Of a stretch of 57,699 bases of DNA, positions 28,258 through 38,216 are shown in pieces. The stretch spans positions 1 to 57,699 of the forward strand of contig JAFGCD010000028.1 in the NCBI GenBank assembly GCA_016932835.1, written 5' to 3'. A program made the translations under genes and the position numbers. Origin of the DNA: Sedimentisphaerales bacterium. GTDB taxonomy: Bacteria > Planctomycetota > Phycisphaerae > Sedimentisphaerales > Anaerobacaceae. The notes under the pieces are model-generated. The model saw only the letters and a program-made list of their open reading frames with translations. It ran no database searches and was not told the DNA's origin. Numbering within the stretch: the stretch's first letter is position 1; every line of letters starts with the position of its first letter.

Positions 28258-30198
28258 CTAACCGTAAGCCGATTCTCCATGCAGGCCCATCGGCAGCAAT
28301 CTGGACCTTCCCTCAAAGGCCGCAAGAACCGAACCGGAAATGACCAAAACCGCTCCAAACCATAACCAGAACATAAACGGCCTGATCTTTACCGTTATCG
28401 TCGCCTTGCCGTCCGGCGTCAATTCCTCGAACGAAACGCTGACATCCGCAAATAACCCTGTATCAACGGCGGCCTTGGATCTGACAGGAACCTGCGGCCT
28501 GCCGGGATAGGATTTTCGATGAGGCCAAAGCTCCGCATGACGACTGCCTTTTGTCAGAAAAATGCGAGGCCCAGCCTGTTCCACATCGTTGGTGATTTTT
28601 TTCTCGAACGAATCATAAACAAACTCCCACCCCCCGAATGGCAGTGTGTCGCCTTCGTCAAGTGACGTCTGAACACTCCTGTCGGCGCCAGACAGACCGG
28701 CTGAAATCAGCACAAGCACAACGCCAAGATGACAAATACACCCGCCGATCTTCTCACGATTCTTCAACGCAACAAAAAACCTTATGAGAACAGCAATAAT
28801 ACTGAAAACACCGCATGCACAAGCAAGGCTCAGCAGTAACGTCCGATTGGCGAGCCTGTACGCAATGCCGAAACATAAAATCCCGGGAGCACAACATATC
28901 AGGATCGGAAGCCTGTTGCTGCCTCGCCTCTGCCGCAAATCGACCAAACCGTAAAATCCGATAAGGAAAATCAGTGCAATGCCCGCAACCGAGATTACTT
29001 CGCCATAGAATGACATCGCCGGAATGTGAATCGTCGTAGAGTTTGTAACCACTTTGAGAATAGCCGACATAAAGGTCGCAAGACCGATAGCCGCCGCCGT
29101 AACAACAAAACCGATGTTCGACCAGAATAGTATCTTGGACCTGTCCAGACGAAATATGCCCGGACGGACGCGCACAACCGATACCGTCCTAACCGCCTGA
29201 ACAAGGCAGAACAGCCAGAGAAAAAGGCACACACAGGTAAAGCTCAACAGGCTGCTGGAGACCTCGCTCCTGCCGAAAGTGTGGACGGATTTCAGAATGT
29301 TGCTTGACCCGACAAATGCCAGAAACAAACACAAAACAAATGGAATCGGCGCCAATGCCAGTGTCCAACGCCTGAATTTATCGCAAAGCTGCATCGCGTT
29401 AATACTATGTAACGCCGCTATGGCCGCAAGCAAAGGCAGGAGCGATAGATTCTGGATAGGGTCCCACACCCAGTATCCGCTCCAGTCAAGCTCGATGTAA
29501 GCCCAGCGAACCCCGGAAACAATCCCAAGGCACAAAAACCCAACGCCGACCAGCAGCCATCTGCGTAACTGAGCGTAAAGCTCGCCCGTACCCGTGCCGC
29601 CCCCGAACACCGAAGCCACAACAACGATAAAGGGAATCATGAAAGTCGAGTACGCAAGAATAAAAGCGGGAGGATGAATGAGCATCCACACACTCTCCGG
29701 CAATGGGCCGGGACCGGCCCCCTCAGTCACAGCCGTTGAACTGCAGGCAAAAGGCCTTGCAACCAACAAAACTATCAATGAAAGTCCGAGACATACTGAA
29801 GCCCCGACTATCATAGCAGTTGCGTTAAACGCTGAGCCGTCGGTCTTGAGCGTCGCCAGCCACAACGCAAACAGAACCACCGCCGCCACAGACCATAACA
29901 GCAGAGAACCGGGAGGCCCCGCCCAAACCGCACCGAGTTTATAGATGAACGGCAGCCGAGACGAGCTGAACCGAGCAACCGCCAACAGTGAGAATTTGTC
30001 CTCGATAAACGACCGGATAAAAATATTCAGCACCATGATTGACGATGCCGCAGCTCCAAAAACAGTGAGTTTCGCTAAGAAAAGCGTCTTCACCGCCGAA
30101 CTGCCGGAAAGCCGCAATGAAAATGCGCCAAGAACCGCCGCAACGATACAAAAAGAAGGGATAGAAACCAGAAGCTGATCGGCATATGAATCCATCAT
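28258..30198 (-). CDS. ccmF: CcmF-like cytochrome c haem lyase
   Basis: A 646-residue polytopic membrane protein with about 13-15 helices. CcmF landmarks are WAGPPGSLLLW (early haem-handling loop), a histidine in IHPPAFILAYSTF, and GVRWAYIELDWSGYWVWDPI (the WWD domain), followed by QNLSLLPLL. A soluble periplasmic domain is near the C-terminus before the last helix. It attaches haem to exported c-type apocytochromes at the outer face of the inner membrane. The start is taken at the ATG at 30198. No other ccm gene is in the window, so the partners must be elsewhere. The trihaem HzsA-like protein at 43494 would be a natural client, by inference. Confidence 0.85.
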   Translation of the reverse strand: MMDSYADQLLVSIPSFCIVAAVLGAFSLRLSGSSAVKTLFLAKLTVFGAAASSIMVLNIFIRSFIEDKFSLLAVARFSSSRLPFIYKLGAVWAGPPGSLLLWSVAAVVLFALWLATLKTDGSAFNATAMIVGASVCLGLSLIVLLVARPFACSSTAVTEGAGPGPLPESVWMLIHPPAFILAYSTFMIPFIVVVASVFGGGTGTGELYAQLRRWLLVGVGFLCLGIVSGVRWAYIELDWSGYWVWDPIQNLSLLPLLAAIAALHSINAMQLCDKFRRWTLALAPIPFVLCLFLAFVGSSNILKSVHTFGRSEVSSSLLSFTCVCLFLWLFCLVQAVRTVSVVRVRPGIFRLDRSKILFWSNIGFVVTAAAIGLATFMSAILKVVTNSTTIHIPAMSFYGEVISVAGIALIFLIGFYGLVDLRQRRGSNRLPILICCAPGILCFGIAYRLANRTLLLSLACACGVFSIIAVLIRFFVALKNREKIGGCICHLGVVLVLISAGLSGADRSVQTSLDEGDTLPFGGWEFVYDSFEKKITNDVEQAGPRIFLTKGSRHAELWPHRKSYPGRPQVPVRSKAAVDTGLFADVSVSFEELTPDGKATITVKIRPFMFWLWFGAVLVISGSVLAAFEGRSRLLPMGLHGESAYG

Positions 30199-30316
30199 TG
30201 ATCCCAACTAAAGTCTGTCAGGCAAAACCAAACTATTTCTAACCCTCGTCCAACCGAAGCATTATACTGTACTCAATCTGTTACGAAAGCTAAATCTTGA
30301 ATTCAAGGAAACCAAC

Positions 30317-32650
30317 ATGAGACTATCGATCCTCGCTGCAGTGACCCTGCTGCTGACCTGCCGGACCGTTGCCGCTTTGGCAAGCCACAAGGCCCGCACT
30401 GCCCGAACGGAAACCGGCATAATAGCCGACAATGGCATCTTATCAGTCCGTTACGACCTCAAAGCAGCCGTTTTCTCGGCACAGAAAGCCGGAGAGACAT
30501 TCATCCGGCGGGGCAAATTCGAGGATATTACCGACGGTGAAACCGTAACCGCTAAGATATCAAGCTTTGATAATACACTCGGCCGGGGTAAAGCTATCGA
30601 ACTTGAATTTCCGTCCGGCCGCAACTATAAGCTCTCACTCTACGACAAGAAGCCATTTCTGTGCATAGGAGTCGAAGTACACAACAAAACAAATAAAACC
30701 CTGATAATCAACGAACTCAAAACCGCAAGCCTCGAAATAGACCTCGGAAAATCACCCGCAGAACTTCGAACTCTCGGATGTGACGGCCTTACCGCCGCCG
30801 ACGAAAACAGGGCCAGCTACACATTCCTCGCACTGGCGAATCCGAAAACTGACGCGGGATTGGTCTGTGGATGGCTGACCCAGGACAAGGCATCAGGCAT
30901 CTTGACTTCCAGGCAAGACAATAACATCGTTATCGTCGAGCTGAAACTCGAATACGGCAAGCTGCTAATCCAACCGGGACAAACAGCCCAGGCTGAAATC
31001 GCCGCGATAGGATACTTCGAAAATACCATTGCAGGCCTCGAAGAATATGCCGACACAATCGCAGAAATATACAATATCAAGCTGCCCGGCATTCCATCAG
31101 GCTATTGCACTTGGTATTCCAATCCGCACGGCGGAGCCTCCGACGAAAAACACATGGCCGAAATGGCCCGATTCTGCAGGGACAACCTTACGAAGTTCGG
31201 TTTCAACACACTCCAAATCGACGACAATTGGCAAATCAGCGGGCGCGATTTCACCGTCCACAACCCCAAAGGACCATATCCAAACGGTATGAAGACCACC
31301 GCCGACAACATCGCCGCAGCCGGTATGACGCCGGGAATATGGTTTATACCGTTCGGCTGGGATCATAAGCGGCAAATCTTTGCAGACCATCAGGACTGGT
31401 TCGTACACAGACAAGACGGCTCGGTCTATTCAGTCCACTGGGCCGGAGACTGCCTCGACATGACCCACCCCGAAGCGCGAGACTTTCTCGATAATGCAAT
31501 TCGCCGGATGACACGGGACTGGGGCTACAAATACATTAAAATAGACGGCCTCTGGACGGGCATGGCTGTCAAGATACTCTATCCAGAGCCAAAGTACAGA
31601 CCAGACGGCATCGGCGACGCAGTCTTTCACAATCCCGAGAAGACTAACATTCAAGCCTATCGCGACGGCCTCAAGCTTGTCCGAGAAGCGGCCGGAAAAG
31701 ACGTCTATATCCTCGGCTGCAACACCGCACAAAACATGCGGACCCTCGGAGCGTCGGTCGCCCTCGTCGATGGAATGCGAATCGGAAGCGACACCGGCGC
31801 AAGATGGGGCGGAATCCTCAGAGGCGCCCTGATGGGATCGCGACTATACTTCTTACACAACCGTATCTGGCACAACGACCCCGATTGCTTAATGCTCCGC
31901 AACCCCCTCACTATCGCACAGGCACAAACATGGGGCGCCTGGATAGCGGTCACAGGCCAGTTGAACATGGTCAGCGAATGGCTGCCCGCCCTGCCGCCTG
32001 AAAAGCTCGACGTCCTCAAACGCTCGATCCCAAATCACGGCCTTTACGCCAGACCGATAGACCTCTTCGAAAACGACCCCGCTAAAATCTGGCGTCTCAC
32101 CTCCGAAGCATCGGGCGAGAGAATAGACATCGTCGGCCTCTTCAACTGGTCTGAAAAAGAACCCGCATCAGTAACACTCGACCTCAAAAAGTTCGCACTG
32201 CCCGGCGCCGGCAAAACGCAATATGTCGGATTCGACTACTGGGCCGATGAATTCATCCCGCCTTTTGCAGATGTGATCGAAACAAATCTCCAACCCGCCT
32301 GCTGTCGCGTAATCGCCCTGAAACCTCTTTTAGATCGTCCTGTATTGGTAGGCACATCCCGCCACATTACCCAGGGCATCATCGACATAACCGAGCAAAG
32401 CTGGAACGAACAAAGCAAGACCCTCGCCGGAAAATCCAAAGTGGTCGCAACCGACCCCTATGAACTCCGCATCTTCAGCCCTGACGAAAACTGGAAGACA
32501 GACTCTGTAACTCTGGCCAAATCAGATAGCGAAGCTGGCGTCAAAGCAGAATCCAAACAAAGCGAGTGTAAAATCCGCATAACCATAGAAAGCCCCGAAA
32601 ACCGCGAAGTCTCGTGGGAAATCGCTTTCGAAAAACAACAGCCGCAATGA
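30317..32650 (+). CDS. Secreted alpha-galactosidase-like glycoside hydrolase (GH36/GH27 clan)
   Basis: A 777-residue enzyme with a signal peptide (LSILAAVTLLLTCRTVAALA). It has an N-terminal beta-sandwich, a central (beta/alpha)8 barrel from about 260 (GYCTWYSNPHGG) and a C-terminal beta domain. In the barrel, LTKFGFNTLQIDDNWQISG is typical of melibiase-type enzymes; the likely nucleophile is D410 (YIKIDGLW) and the likely acid/base D492 (RIGSDTGARWGG). This fits clan GH-D, though the exact substrate cannot be read. It is the first gene of a group with a sulfatase (51-base gap) and a DUF4838 protein, which suggests degradation of a sulfated galactan-type polysaccharide outside the cytoplasm. 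Confidence 0.82.
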   Translation: MRLSILAAVTLLLTCRTVAALASHKARTARTETGIIADNGILSVRYDLKAAVFSAQKAGETFIRRGKFEDITDGETVTAKISSFDNTLGRGKAIELEFPSGRNYKLSLYDKKPFLCIGVEVHNKTNKTLIINELKTASLEIDLGKSPAELRTLGCDGLTAADENRASYTFLALANPKTDAGLVCGWLTQDKASGILTSRQDNNIVIVELKLEYGKLLIQPGQTAQAEIAAIGYFENTIAGLEEYADTIAEIYNIKLPGIPSGYCTWYSNPHGGASDEKHMAEMARFCRDNLTKFGFNTLQIDDNWQISGRDFTVHNPKGPYPNGMKTTADNIAAAGMTPGIWFIPFGWDHKRQIFADHQDWFVHRQDGSVYSVHWAGDCLDMTHPEARDFLDNAIRRMTRDWGYKYIKIDGLWTGMAVKILYPEPKYRPDGIGDAVFHNPEKTNIQAYRDGLKLVREAAGKDVYILGCNTAQNMRTLGASVALVDGMRIGSDTGARWGGILRGALMGSRLYFLHNRIWHNDPDCLMLRNPLTIAQAQTWGAWIAVTGQLNMVSEWLPALPPEKLDVLKRSIPNHGLYARPIDLFENDPAKIWRLTSEASGERIDIVGLFNWSEKEPASVTLDLKKFALPGAGKTQYVGFDYWADEFIPPFADVIETNLQPACCRVIALKPLLDRPVLVGTSRHITQGIIDITEQSWNEQSKTLAGKSKVVATDPYELRIFSPDENWKTDSVTLAKSDSEAGVKAESKQSECKIRITIESPENREVSWEIAFEKQQPQ

Positions 32651-32701
32651 TATAATAGTCGCGCAATTCCTCGATTGCTCTATCTGCAGGAAGGATGCTT
32701 C

Positions 32702-34216
32702 ATGGAACAGATAAATCGAAGAGACCTGATTAAAACAGGCATAAGCGCCGGCTTGATCGCTGCTTCGGGCATTACCAATACGAAATCTCACGCTGCTCTA
32801 AAGCCAAGCTCGAAGCCGCCGAACATACTCTGGATAATGATGGACGACGCCAGAGCCGATGCCCTCGGCTGCTATGGAAAACCCTGGGCCAGAACACCCA
32901 ACATGGATCGGCTCGCCGCTCAAGGCATCCGTTTCGCAGCCGCAGTAGTCCAGAACCCGGTCTGTGTCCCATCCAGAACGTCCATGAAGACGAGCCACTA
33001 CTGCAGCACTTGCGGCATAACCGCAATGGGCAACCCCCCCGCCGTCAAGCCGGCATATATGAAAAACGCAAAACCCGACTTGCCAAACCTGCTTAATGCC
33101 TGGAAAAACATCGGCATAGCGCCGGTCAACGTAGGCAAGACCCACGCATTTCAAAACGATTGGCTGCAAAAAGGCGACGCCCCCGCTCTGGTGGACTTCC
33201 TCGCTAAGCCAAAAGGCCCCGAAGGTAAAAAGAAATTCGACGAAGCCGAAGATTTCGATTATCGCCCGGTAAATATAAAGACCCACCGCTGGATGATAGG
33301 CGGCATCGTGCCGTACGCCCCCGAAGATACCCAGACATGGAGACTGGGCGACCTCGGCGTCAAGGCCCTCGAAGAGCTGGCCGCCAAGGACGACCCCTTC
33401 TTCCTCCGCGTCTCCTTTCACGCCCCGCACGTACCATGCCGAGTCCCGAAACAGTATTTCATAGACCCCGACAAGATCGACCTGCCCCTTCCGACTGAAG
33501 AGGAACTGAAAAGCAAACCTCGTTTCGAACGCGAACAGCTCCGAATCTACGCCGGCGGCCTCGACCTCACCGCACAGCAAATCGGAATCTGCCGCGGAAC
33601 ATATTATGGAATGGTCTCACTCGTTGACGCCCAGGTCGCAAGGCTCATCAAAACCCTCAAACAAACCGCCAAACTCGACAACACTATCATCGTAATCAAT
33701 TCCGACCAGGGCTTCCAACTGGGCGAGCACGGCCTTTGGAAAAAGCGAGTCCTCTACGACCAGAATGTATGCGTCCCCTTCATTCTCAGTTGCCCCGCCA
33801 TGCTGCCTCAAGGAAAAGTTATCGAACAGCCCGTAGAAATGATCGATTTTATCCCCACCCTCATGGACCTCACCGGCCTGGACATCCCCGAAAACATCCC
33901 CGGCAGGAGCCTGATGCCGCTGATCACAGGCAGAACAAAACAATGGAAACGGGCCGTTTTCTGCGAAATCGACCACAGCGGCTCGATGTACGACGAACTG
34001 CGAAAAAACAGCGGGAGACGAGTAATGGTCCGAACCGCACAATGGAAACTAATCTACTTCATGGACGAACGAGCAGAAGACAAAGACGGAGCCCTCTACA
34101 ACTTGAAGCTCGACCCGCAGGAAAAAACAAACCTGTATGGCGACCCGAAATACGCCCACACGATAACTCGTCTCGAAAAACTTGCTGAAAAATGGGACCG
34201 AAACCGGCAAACATAG
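32702..34216 (+). CDS. Tat-exported S1 family sulfatase
   Basis: A 504-residue formylglycine-dependent sulfatase. The ATG at 32702 follows GGAAGG; an upstream TTG adds nine residues and is not preferred. The N-terminus carries a twin-arginine signal (RRDLIKTGISAGLIAASG), so it is exported folded by Tat; tatA and tatC are encoded about 7 kb away. The S1 signature is CVPSR with C88 as the residue converted to formylglycine. Metal ligands include the DD pair in WIMMDDARADALGCYG and the later INSDQGFQLGEHGLWKK. A DUF4838 protein follows 29 bases on. The substrate is a sulfate ester, probably on the glycan handled by the neighbouring hydrolases. No maturation enzyme (anSME or FGE) is in the window. 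Confidence 0.95.
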   Translation: MEQINRRDLIKTGISAGLIAASGITNTKSHAALKPSSKPPNILWIMMDDARADALGCYGKPWARTPNMDRLAAQGIRFAAAVVQNPVCVPSRTSMKTSHYCSTCGITAMGNPPAVKPAYMKNAKPDLPNLLNAWKNIGIAPVNVGKTHAFQNDWLQKGDAPALVDFLAKPKGPEGKKKFDEAEDFDYRPVNIKTHRWMIGGIVPYAPEDTQTWRLGDLGVKALEELAAKDDPFFLRVSFHAPHVPCRVPKQYFIDPDKIDLPLPTEEELKSKPRFEREQLRIYAGGLDLTAQQIGICRGTYYGMVSLVDAQVARLIKTLKQTAKLDNTIIVINSDQGFQLGEHGLWKKRVLYDQNVCVPFILSCPAMLPQGKVIEQPVEMIDFIPTLMDLTGLDIPENIPGRSLMPLITGRTKQWKRAVFCEIDHSGSMYDELRKNSGRRVMVRTAQWKLIYFMDERAEDKDGALYNLKLDPQEKTNLYGDPKYAHTITRLEKLAEKWDRNRQT

Positions 34217-34245
34217 CCGCCGCACAGAAACTCAAGGAGACTTTT

Positions 34246-36057
34246 ATGACCTGTCGAATCAACAAAATCCTGACACCGGTAATCGCAATAGTATTAAGCC
34301 TCTCAATTGCCAAAGCCAAGGCCCTGACAATTGCCAGTGACGGAAAAGCCCGCGCCGCGATAATCGTCGCCGACGACGCACCGGAACCCCAGCGCCACGC
34401 AGCAGACGAATTGGCTCGCTTCCTCGCGGAAATAACCAACGGCGATTTCCAAATCGCCCATGTCCCCTCGAACGACAACCATGCCTGCATACTCGTCGGC
34501 ACCGAAGCCGCAAAGGCCGCCGATCCCGACTTCACCACCGAAGGGCTCGGCAGCGACGGTATCATAATACGCACCATCGGAAACAACCTCATACTCGCCG
34601 GCGAAAACCCCAGAGGAACCCTATACGCAGTCTATACATTCCTCGAAGATTATCTCGGATGCCGCTGGTGGTCCTCCAAAGTAAGCACAATTCCAAAACG
34701 CAGAACCGTCGAAATTGACAACCTCAACGTCCGCTATGTCCCCCCGTTCGAATACAGAGAACCCTACTGGACCGACGCATTCGATGGAAACTTCGCCGTC
34801 AGAAACAAGTGCAACGGAAGCTCCGAACGCCTCGATGCCAAACGAGGCGGCAAGCACATATACCAGGGCTTCGTCCATACCTTCAACCCCCTCATCCCTC
34901 CTCAAAGATATTTCGAAGACCACCCCGAATGGTTCAGCGAAATAAAAGGCAAACGCACCGCCGATCACGCCCAGCTATGCCTCACAAACGAACAGATGCG
35001 CGCCGAACTCGTCAAAAACCTCAAGGCCAACCTCCGAGCCAACCCCGCCGCCACTATCGCTTCCGTCTCTCAAAACGACTGGCACAACAACTGTCAATGT
35101 CCAAATTGCGCCGAAATTGAAAAAGCCGAAGCAAGCCCCGCAGGCCTTATGCTCCGTTTCGTCAACGCCATCGCCGAGGAAATCGAAGACGAATTCCCAA
35201 ACGTCGCAATCAGCACCCTCGCATATCAATACACCAGAAAGCCACCTAAGATTACCAAACCGCGACACAACGTAATAGTCCGCCTTTGCAGCATAGAGTG
35301 CTCTTTCAGCAAGCCCCTTGCCGACGAAAGAAACAAGGCATTCCGCGACGACATCGTAGGCTGGTCCAAAATCGCCGACCGACTCTACGTCTGGGACTAC
35401 ACCACGAACTTCCGCCACCACGTCATGCCGCACCCCAATCTGAGGGTCCTCGGCCCGAACGTAAAGTTCTTCGCCGAACACAATGTAAAAGGGCTCTTCG
35501 AGCAGGGAGCATACGGAACCTACGGCGCCGAAATGGCCGAACTAAGAGCATGGGTCCTCGCAAAACTCCTCTGGGACCCGAACAGAAATGGCCAGACGCT
35601 CATCGACGAATTCATCGCCGGCTACTACGGACCCGCAGCACCGCACATAAGCGAATACTTGAAGGTCACGCACGATGCCGTCGAGGCAACCGGCGACCAC
35701 CTCGGCTGCTTCTCAGATCACAATGCGAAATTCCTCTCATTCCAAACCCTCAGCGAAGGATTCGCCCGCCTCAAAGCCGCCGAGAACGCCGTCAAGGACG
35801 ACCCTGAACTCCGCTTCAGAGTCCAGGTCGCCCAACTGCCCGTCATCTACACCCTGATAATACGCTGGAAAGAAATGAGAGATGCCGCAGAAAAGGCAAA
35901 TGCCGATTGGCCCATACAAGACTCCATACAGCAGGCCTATGACCACTTCGTCGAGATCGCCGAGAAAAAGAACATCACACGCCTCAACGAATGGCAAAAC
36001 GGTTTTGTGCCAATCGACGAAGCCCTCAAACGCTACAAGAACCCCAATCCACAATAA
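34246..36057 (+). CDS. Secreted DUF4838 protein (alpha-glucuronidase-like N-domain)
   Basis: A 603-residue protein started at the ATG at 34246, which follows AAGGAGA; the frame extends upstream into the sulfatase end without support. A signal peptide is visible (KILTPVIAIVLSLSIAKAKA). The N-terminal domain (about 20-150) has PEPQRHAADELARFLAEITN and ILAGENPRGTLYAVYTFLED, the layout seen in N-domains of alpha-glucuronidase and GH20 proteins. The DUF4838 barrel follows with CQCPNC, GLMLRFVNAIAEEIEDEFP and ISTLAYQYTRKPP. DUF4838 proteins are suspected glycoside hydrolases but the reaction is not established. The position directly after a sulfatase supports a role in breaking down sulfated polysaccharide. 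Confidence 0.88.
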   Translation: MTCRINKILTPVIAIVLSLSIAKAKALTIASDGKARAAIIVADDAPEPQRHAADELARFLAEITNGDFQIAHVPSNDNHACILVGTEAAKAADPDFTTEGLGSDGIIIRTIGNNLILAGENPRGTLYAVYTFLEDYLGCRWWSSKVSTIPKRRTVEIDNLNVRYVPPFEYREPYWTDAFDGNFAVRNKCNGSSERLDAKRGGKHIYQGFVHTFNPLIPPQRYFEDHPEWFSEIKGKRTADHAQLCLTNEQMRAELVKNLKANLRANPAATIASVSQNDWHNNCQCPNCAEIEKAEASPAGLMLRFVNAIAEEIEDEFPNVAISTLAYQYTRKPPKITKPRHNVIVRLCSIECSFSKPLADERNKAFRDDIVGWSKIADRLYVWDYTTNFRHHVMPHPNLRVLGPNVKFFAEHNVKGLFEQGAYGTYGAEMAELRAWVLAKLLWDPNRNGQTLIDEFIAGYYGPAAPHISEYLKVTHDAVEATGDHLGCFSDHNAKFLSFQTLSEGFARLKAAENAVKDDPELRFRVQVAQLPVIYTLIIRWKEMRDAAEKANADWPIQDSIQQAYDHFVEIAEKKNITRLNEWQNGFVPIDEALKRYKNPNPQ

Positions 36058-36129
36058 ACGCCTAAAAAGTCCGATAGAAAATCTGCTCATTTTCTAAAGA
36101 GTCGTAAAACGGAAGCACTTGTCCGTCAT

Positions 36130-36158
36130 TTGCCCTCCGTCCGTCTGTTTTGCATACT
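36130..36158 (+). promoter_or_regulatory. Promoter of the lipoprotein gene
   Basis: TTGCCC (36130-36135) and CATACT (36153-36158) are 17 bases apart. The transcript would start near 36166 with a leader of about 170 bases, so the lipoprotein at 36335 is probably transcribed separately from the glycan genes upstream. Confidence 0.45.
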
Positions 36159-36334
36159 TTACTATAGACTGATACTGCCCCGCTGCAGCTTTGGCCGGGC
36201 GATATCTCATTACCCGGGTCCCAACGGATGAAGATGGAATCCGCATACTTGCCCTGTGCTGTAGAATGTTCCGCCTTGACGATTGTAGATTCGCATATAC
36301 CGGTCAAAAAAGGCCTTTGGTAAGGAGTTCTCAA

Positions 36335-37279
36335 ATGTATAGAACCTTGACGATAACCGTTGTATCCGCCGTATTGGCTCTGGCGATTGGCTGCTCGGCC
36401 ATAGCCCCAACAGCGAACCGGACCAGCCGTACCGAATCGGTCGTCAACGCCGAGACAACGCCGCACGCCAGCCTCAACTACGTCTATCTCGTCCTCGACC
36501 CCCAGACCATCGATGCAATTAACGACTCGGCCTTCATCCGCAGCAGCTTTTGCCGCTTCGGCTACAGCGCCGCCGCATCCACCGCCGCATCAGCAGCATA
36601 CCTGCTCGGACGGGATACCTGCATCGAAATGCTCGCTGCCGCCGAAACACTTACAACAACCGAAGGAAACGCCGGTGTGTGTTTCGTCACGGAAGAACAC
36701 GGTGATATAGATGTGATCTACGACAACCTGCGCACAAAACTCGGTGCCGATGTCAAAAGGGGATCGAGCATCTTCAACACAGGCTCGGCAAACGTAAGAC
36801 GATTCCGCTTCGTCAGTTCACACCCCATCAATCAGACCCCGCCCTTACTAACCTGGGTCACTGAACCCGATGCAGCCTTCTCCAGAACGGTAGGATTCAC
36901 CACCGCACGCATTCCCGCCAATGCCGCCGCCCGGCAGGAAAACCAATATCCGCAACCCATGTTCAAAAATATAACATCTATAACCCTCGACCTCAGGCAG
37001 CACGAATTCGACCACCTAAAAACACTGCTCGCCGCATACGGCTACGCAGGCAAAACCGCCGGGAATATAACCGTATTCTCTGCACCGGGACTGGAAATTC
37101 GCGCAGAGGTATCCGCCAATCCCAAATATAGAATCCGTGCCATCCGCTGTTCTCTAACAAGAAAACCTGCATCACCCGCCACAATGGCCTTTGGCCCAAA
37201 CGCATCTTTGACCATAACAGAAGACGCCGTCGCACTATGGACCTTCGGCCCAAATCGCACTCTTTATGCCCGCAACTGA
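36335..37279 (+). CDS. Lipoprotein, possibly DUF5829-like
   Basis: A 314-residue predicted lipoprotein. The ATG at 36335 follows AAGGAG and begins a signal ending in the lipobox LAIGCS, so the cysteine should be lipidated and the protein held at a membrane. The mature part begins with LNYVYLVLDPQTIDAINDS, followed by a segment ending LLGRDTCIEML. This resembles DUF5829 proteins, in which a similar start is followed by a GTYLFGK-like motif; the match is from memory and unconfirmed. No catalytic motif is seen. It follows the DUF4838 gene by 277 bases and has its own likely promoter, so a link to glycan breakdown is only positional. Confidence 0.7.
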   Translation: MYRTLTITVVSAVLALAIGCSAIAPTANRTSRTESVVNAETTPHASLNYVYLVLDPQTIDAINDSAFIRSSFCRFGYSAAASTAASAAYLLGRDTCIEMLAAAETLTTTEGNAGVCFVTEEHGDIDVIYDNLRTKLGADVKRGSSIFNTGSANVRRFRFVSSHPINQTPPLLTWVTEPDAAFSRTVGFTTARIPANAAARQENQYPQPMFKNITSITLDLRQHEFDHLKTLLAAYGYAGKTAGNITVFSAPGLEIRAEVSANPKYRIRAIRCSLTRKPASPATMAFGPNASLTITEDAVALWTFGPNRTLYARN

Positions 37280-37448
37280 CCGCAGTCGCCCCAACATTAC
37301 CGGCCGTATCATGACCGAACGCATTGGCAGAGATGCCAGAAAGCTTCTTAGCGATTCTCTGCCCCATAGGCGCATATCTGCCAAACATCCCGGCAGCCCA
37401 TGACGCCGCAACAGTAATTCATCGCAACCCAGATTGTCGCTTGTTCAC

Positions 37449-38216
37449 TCAGATCACTCTCCGTCGTCGCAGCCAATTGACAACACCTGCGCCGATACCG
37501 ACAAGAACAGCAGCGCCCGGAGCCGGTATCGGGTCGATCGGTCTCGTATCAAGAACCGCATAGTCGAACACCACATAAGGCTCGCCCGGAGCAACAATGT
37601 CTATCGTAACACGACCGTCGGTCATATCGCTCCACGATACGGGGGCATAAGCCGCCCAGATGTAACCGTCAACGCCCCCGGCACTGTTGCCAAGAAGAGG
37701 AACGATAGAACCTTCAACAACCGCAAACATCGGATCCGTGTCATAGTCACCGTAAACCAGACTGATGAAATGATCCACACCGTAATCCGCAGCACCGACC
37801 GTCGGCACTGTAAAAGTGAACGTGAAGGATGCCTCATCAGCCTTCCAGTTCGCACTGCCCGGAGCAGCCGCATAACCGTTCGACAATGCCACATCGGTCC
37901 ACTTCGCATAGTCGTCGAGCTTCTCCGCCGGCGAGCGATTATCGAAAACATCGCCCAGACCGCCGGCCAGAGCCCTTACGTATCCGTCGCCCTCGATATC
38001 GGGCAGAACGTCGCCGGATTGCAGTATCCCGAGAAGATCGCGGTTCGCTGCGTTCCCGTCGGCGCCGTTCCAACCCGCCGCATCGCCGAAACCGAACCCG
38101 TCAACATCGCCGACATACGTCGTCACGGCAGAGCACTTCACGCTCCACAAACCCAAAACCATAACAATCACAACAACACTAATCATTCTTGTTCCAACAT
38201 TCCTTTGCGTTCTCAT
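37449..38216 (-). CDS. PEP-CTERM-like exported protein
   Basis: A 255-residue protein. The ATG at 38216 has a near-perfect AGGAGGAATT binding site, unlike the upstream in-frame start at 38285. A signal peptide (ISVVVIVMVLGLWSVKCSA) is followed by a beta-rich domain and the C-terminal tail IPAPGAAVLVGIGAGVVNWL ending in a run of arginines. This proline, hydrophobic helix, arginine layout is that of PEP-CTERM/exosortase-sorted proteins, although the exact PEP tripeptide is replaced by PAP. No exosortase is in the window. The function of the mature domain is unknown; it may be a surface or matrix component. A long leader precedes it (38217-38649). Confidence 0.78.
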   Translation of the reverse strand: MRTQRNVGTRMISVVVIVMVLGLWSVKCSAVTTYVGDVDGFGFGDAAGWNGADGNAANRDLLGILQSGDVLPDIEGDGYVRALAGGLGDVFDNRSPAEKLDDYAKWTDVALSNGYAAAPGSANWKADEASFTFTFTVPTVGAADYGVDHFISLVYGDYDTDPMFAVVEGSIVPLLGNSAGGVDGYIWAAYAPVSWSDMTDGRVTIDIVAPGEPYVVFDYAVLDTRPIDPIPAPGAAVLVGIGAGVVNWLRRRRVI

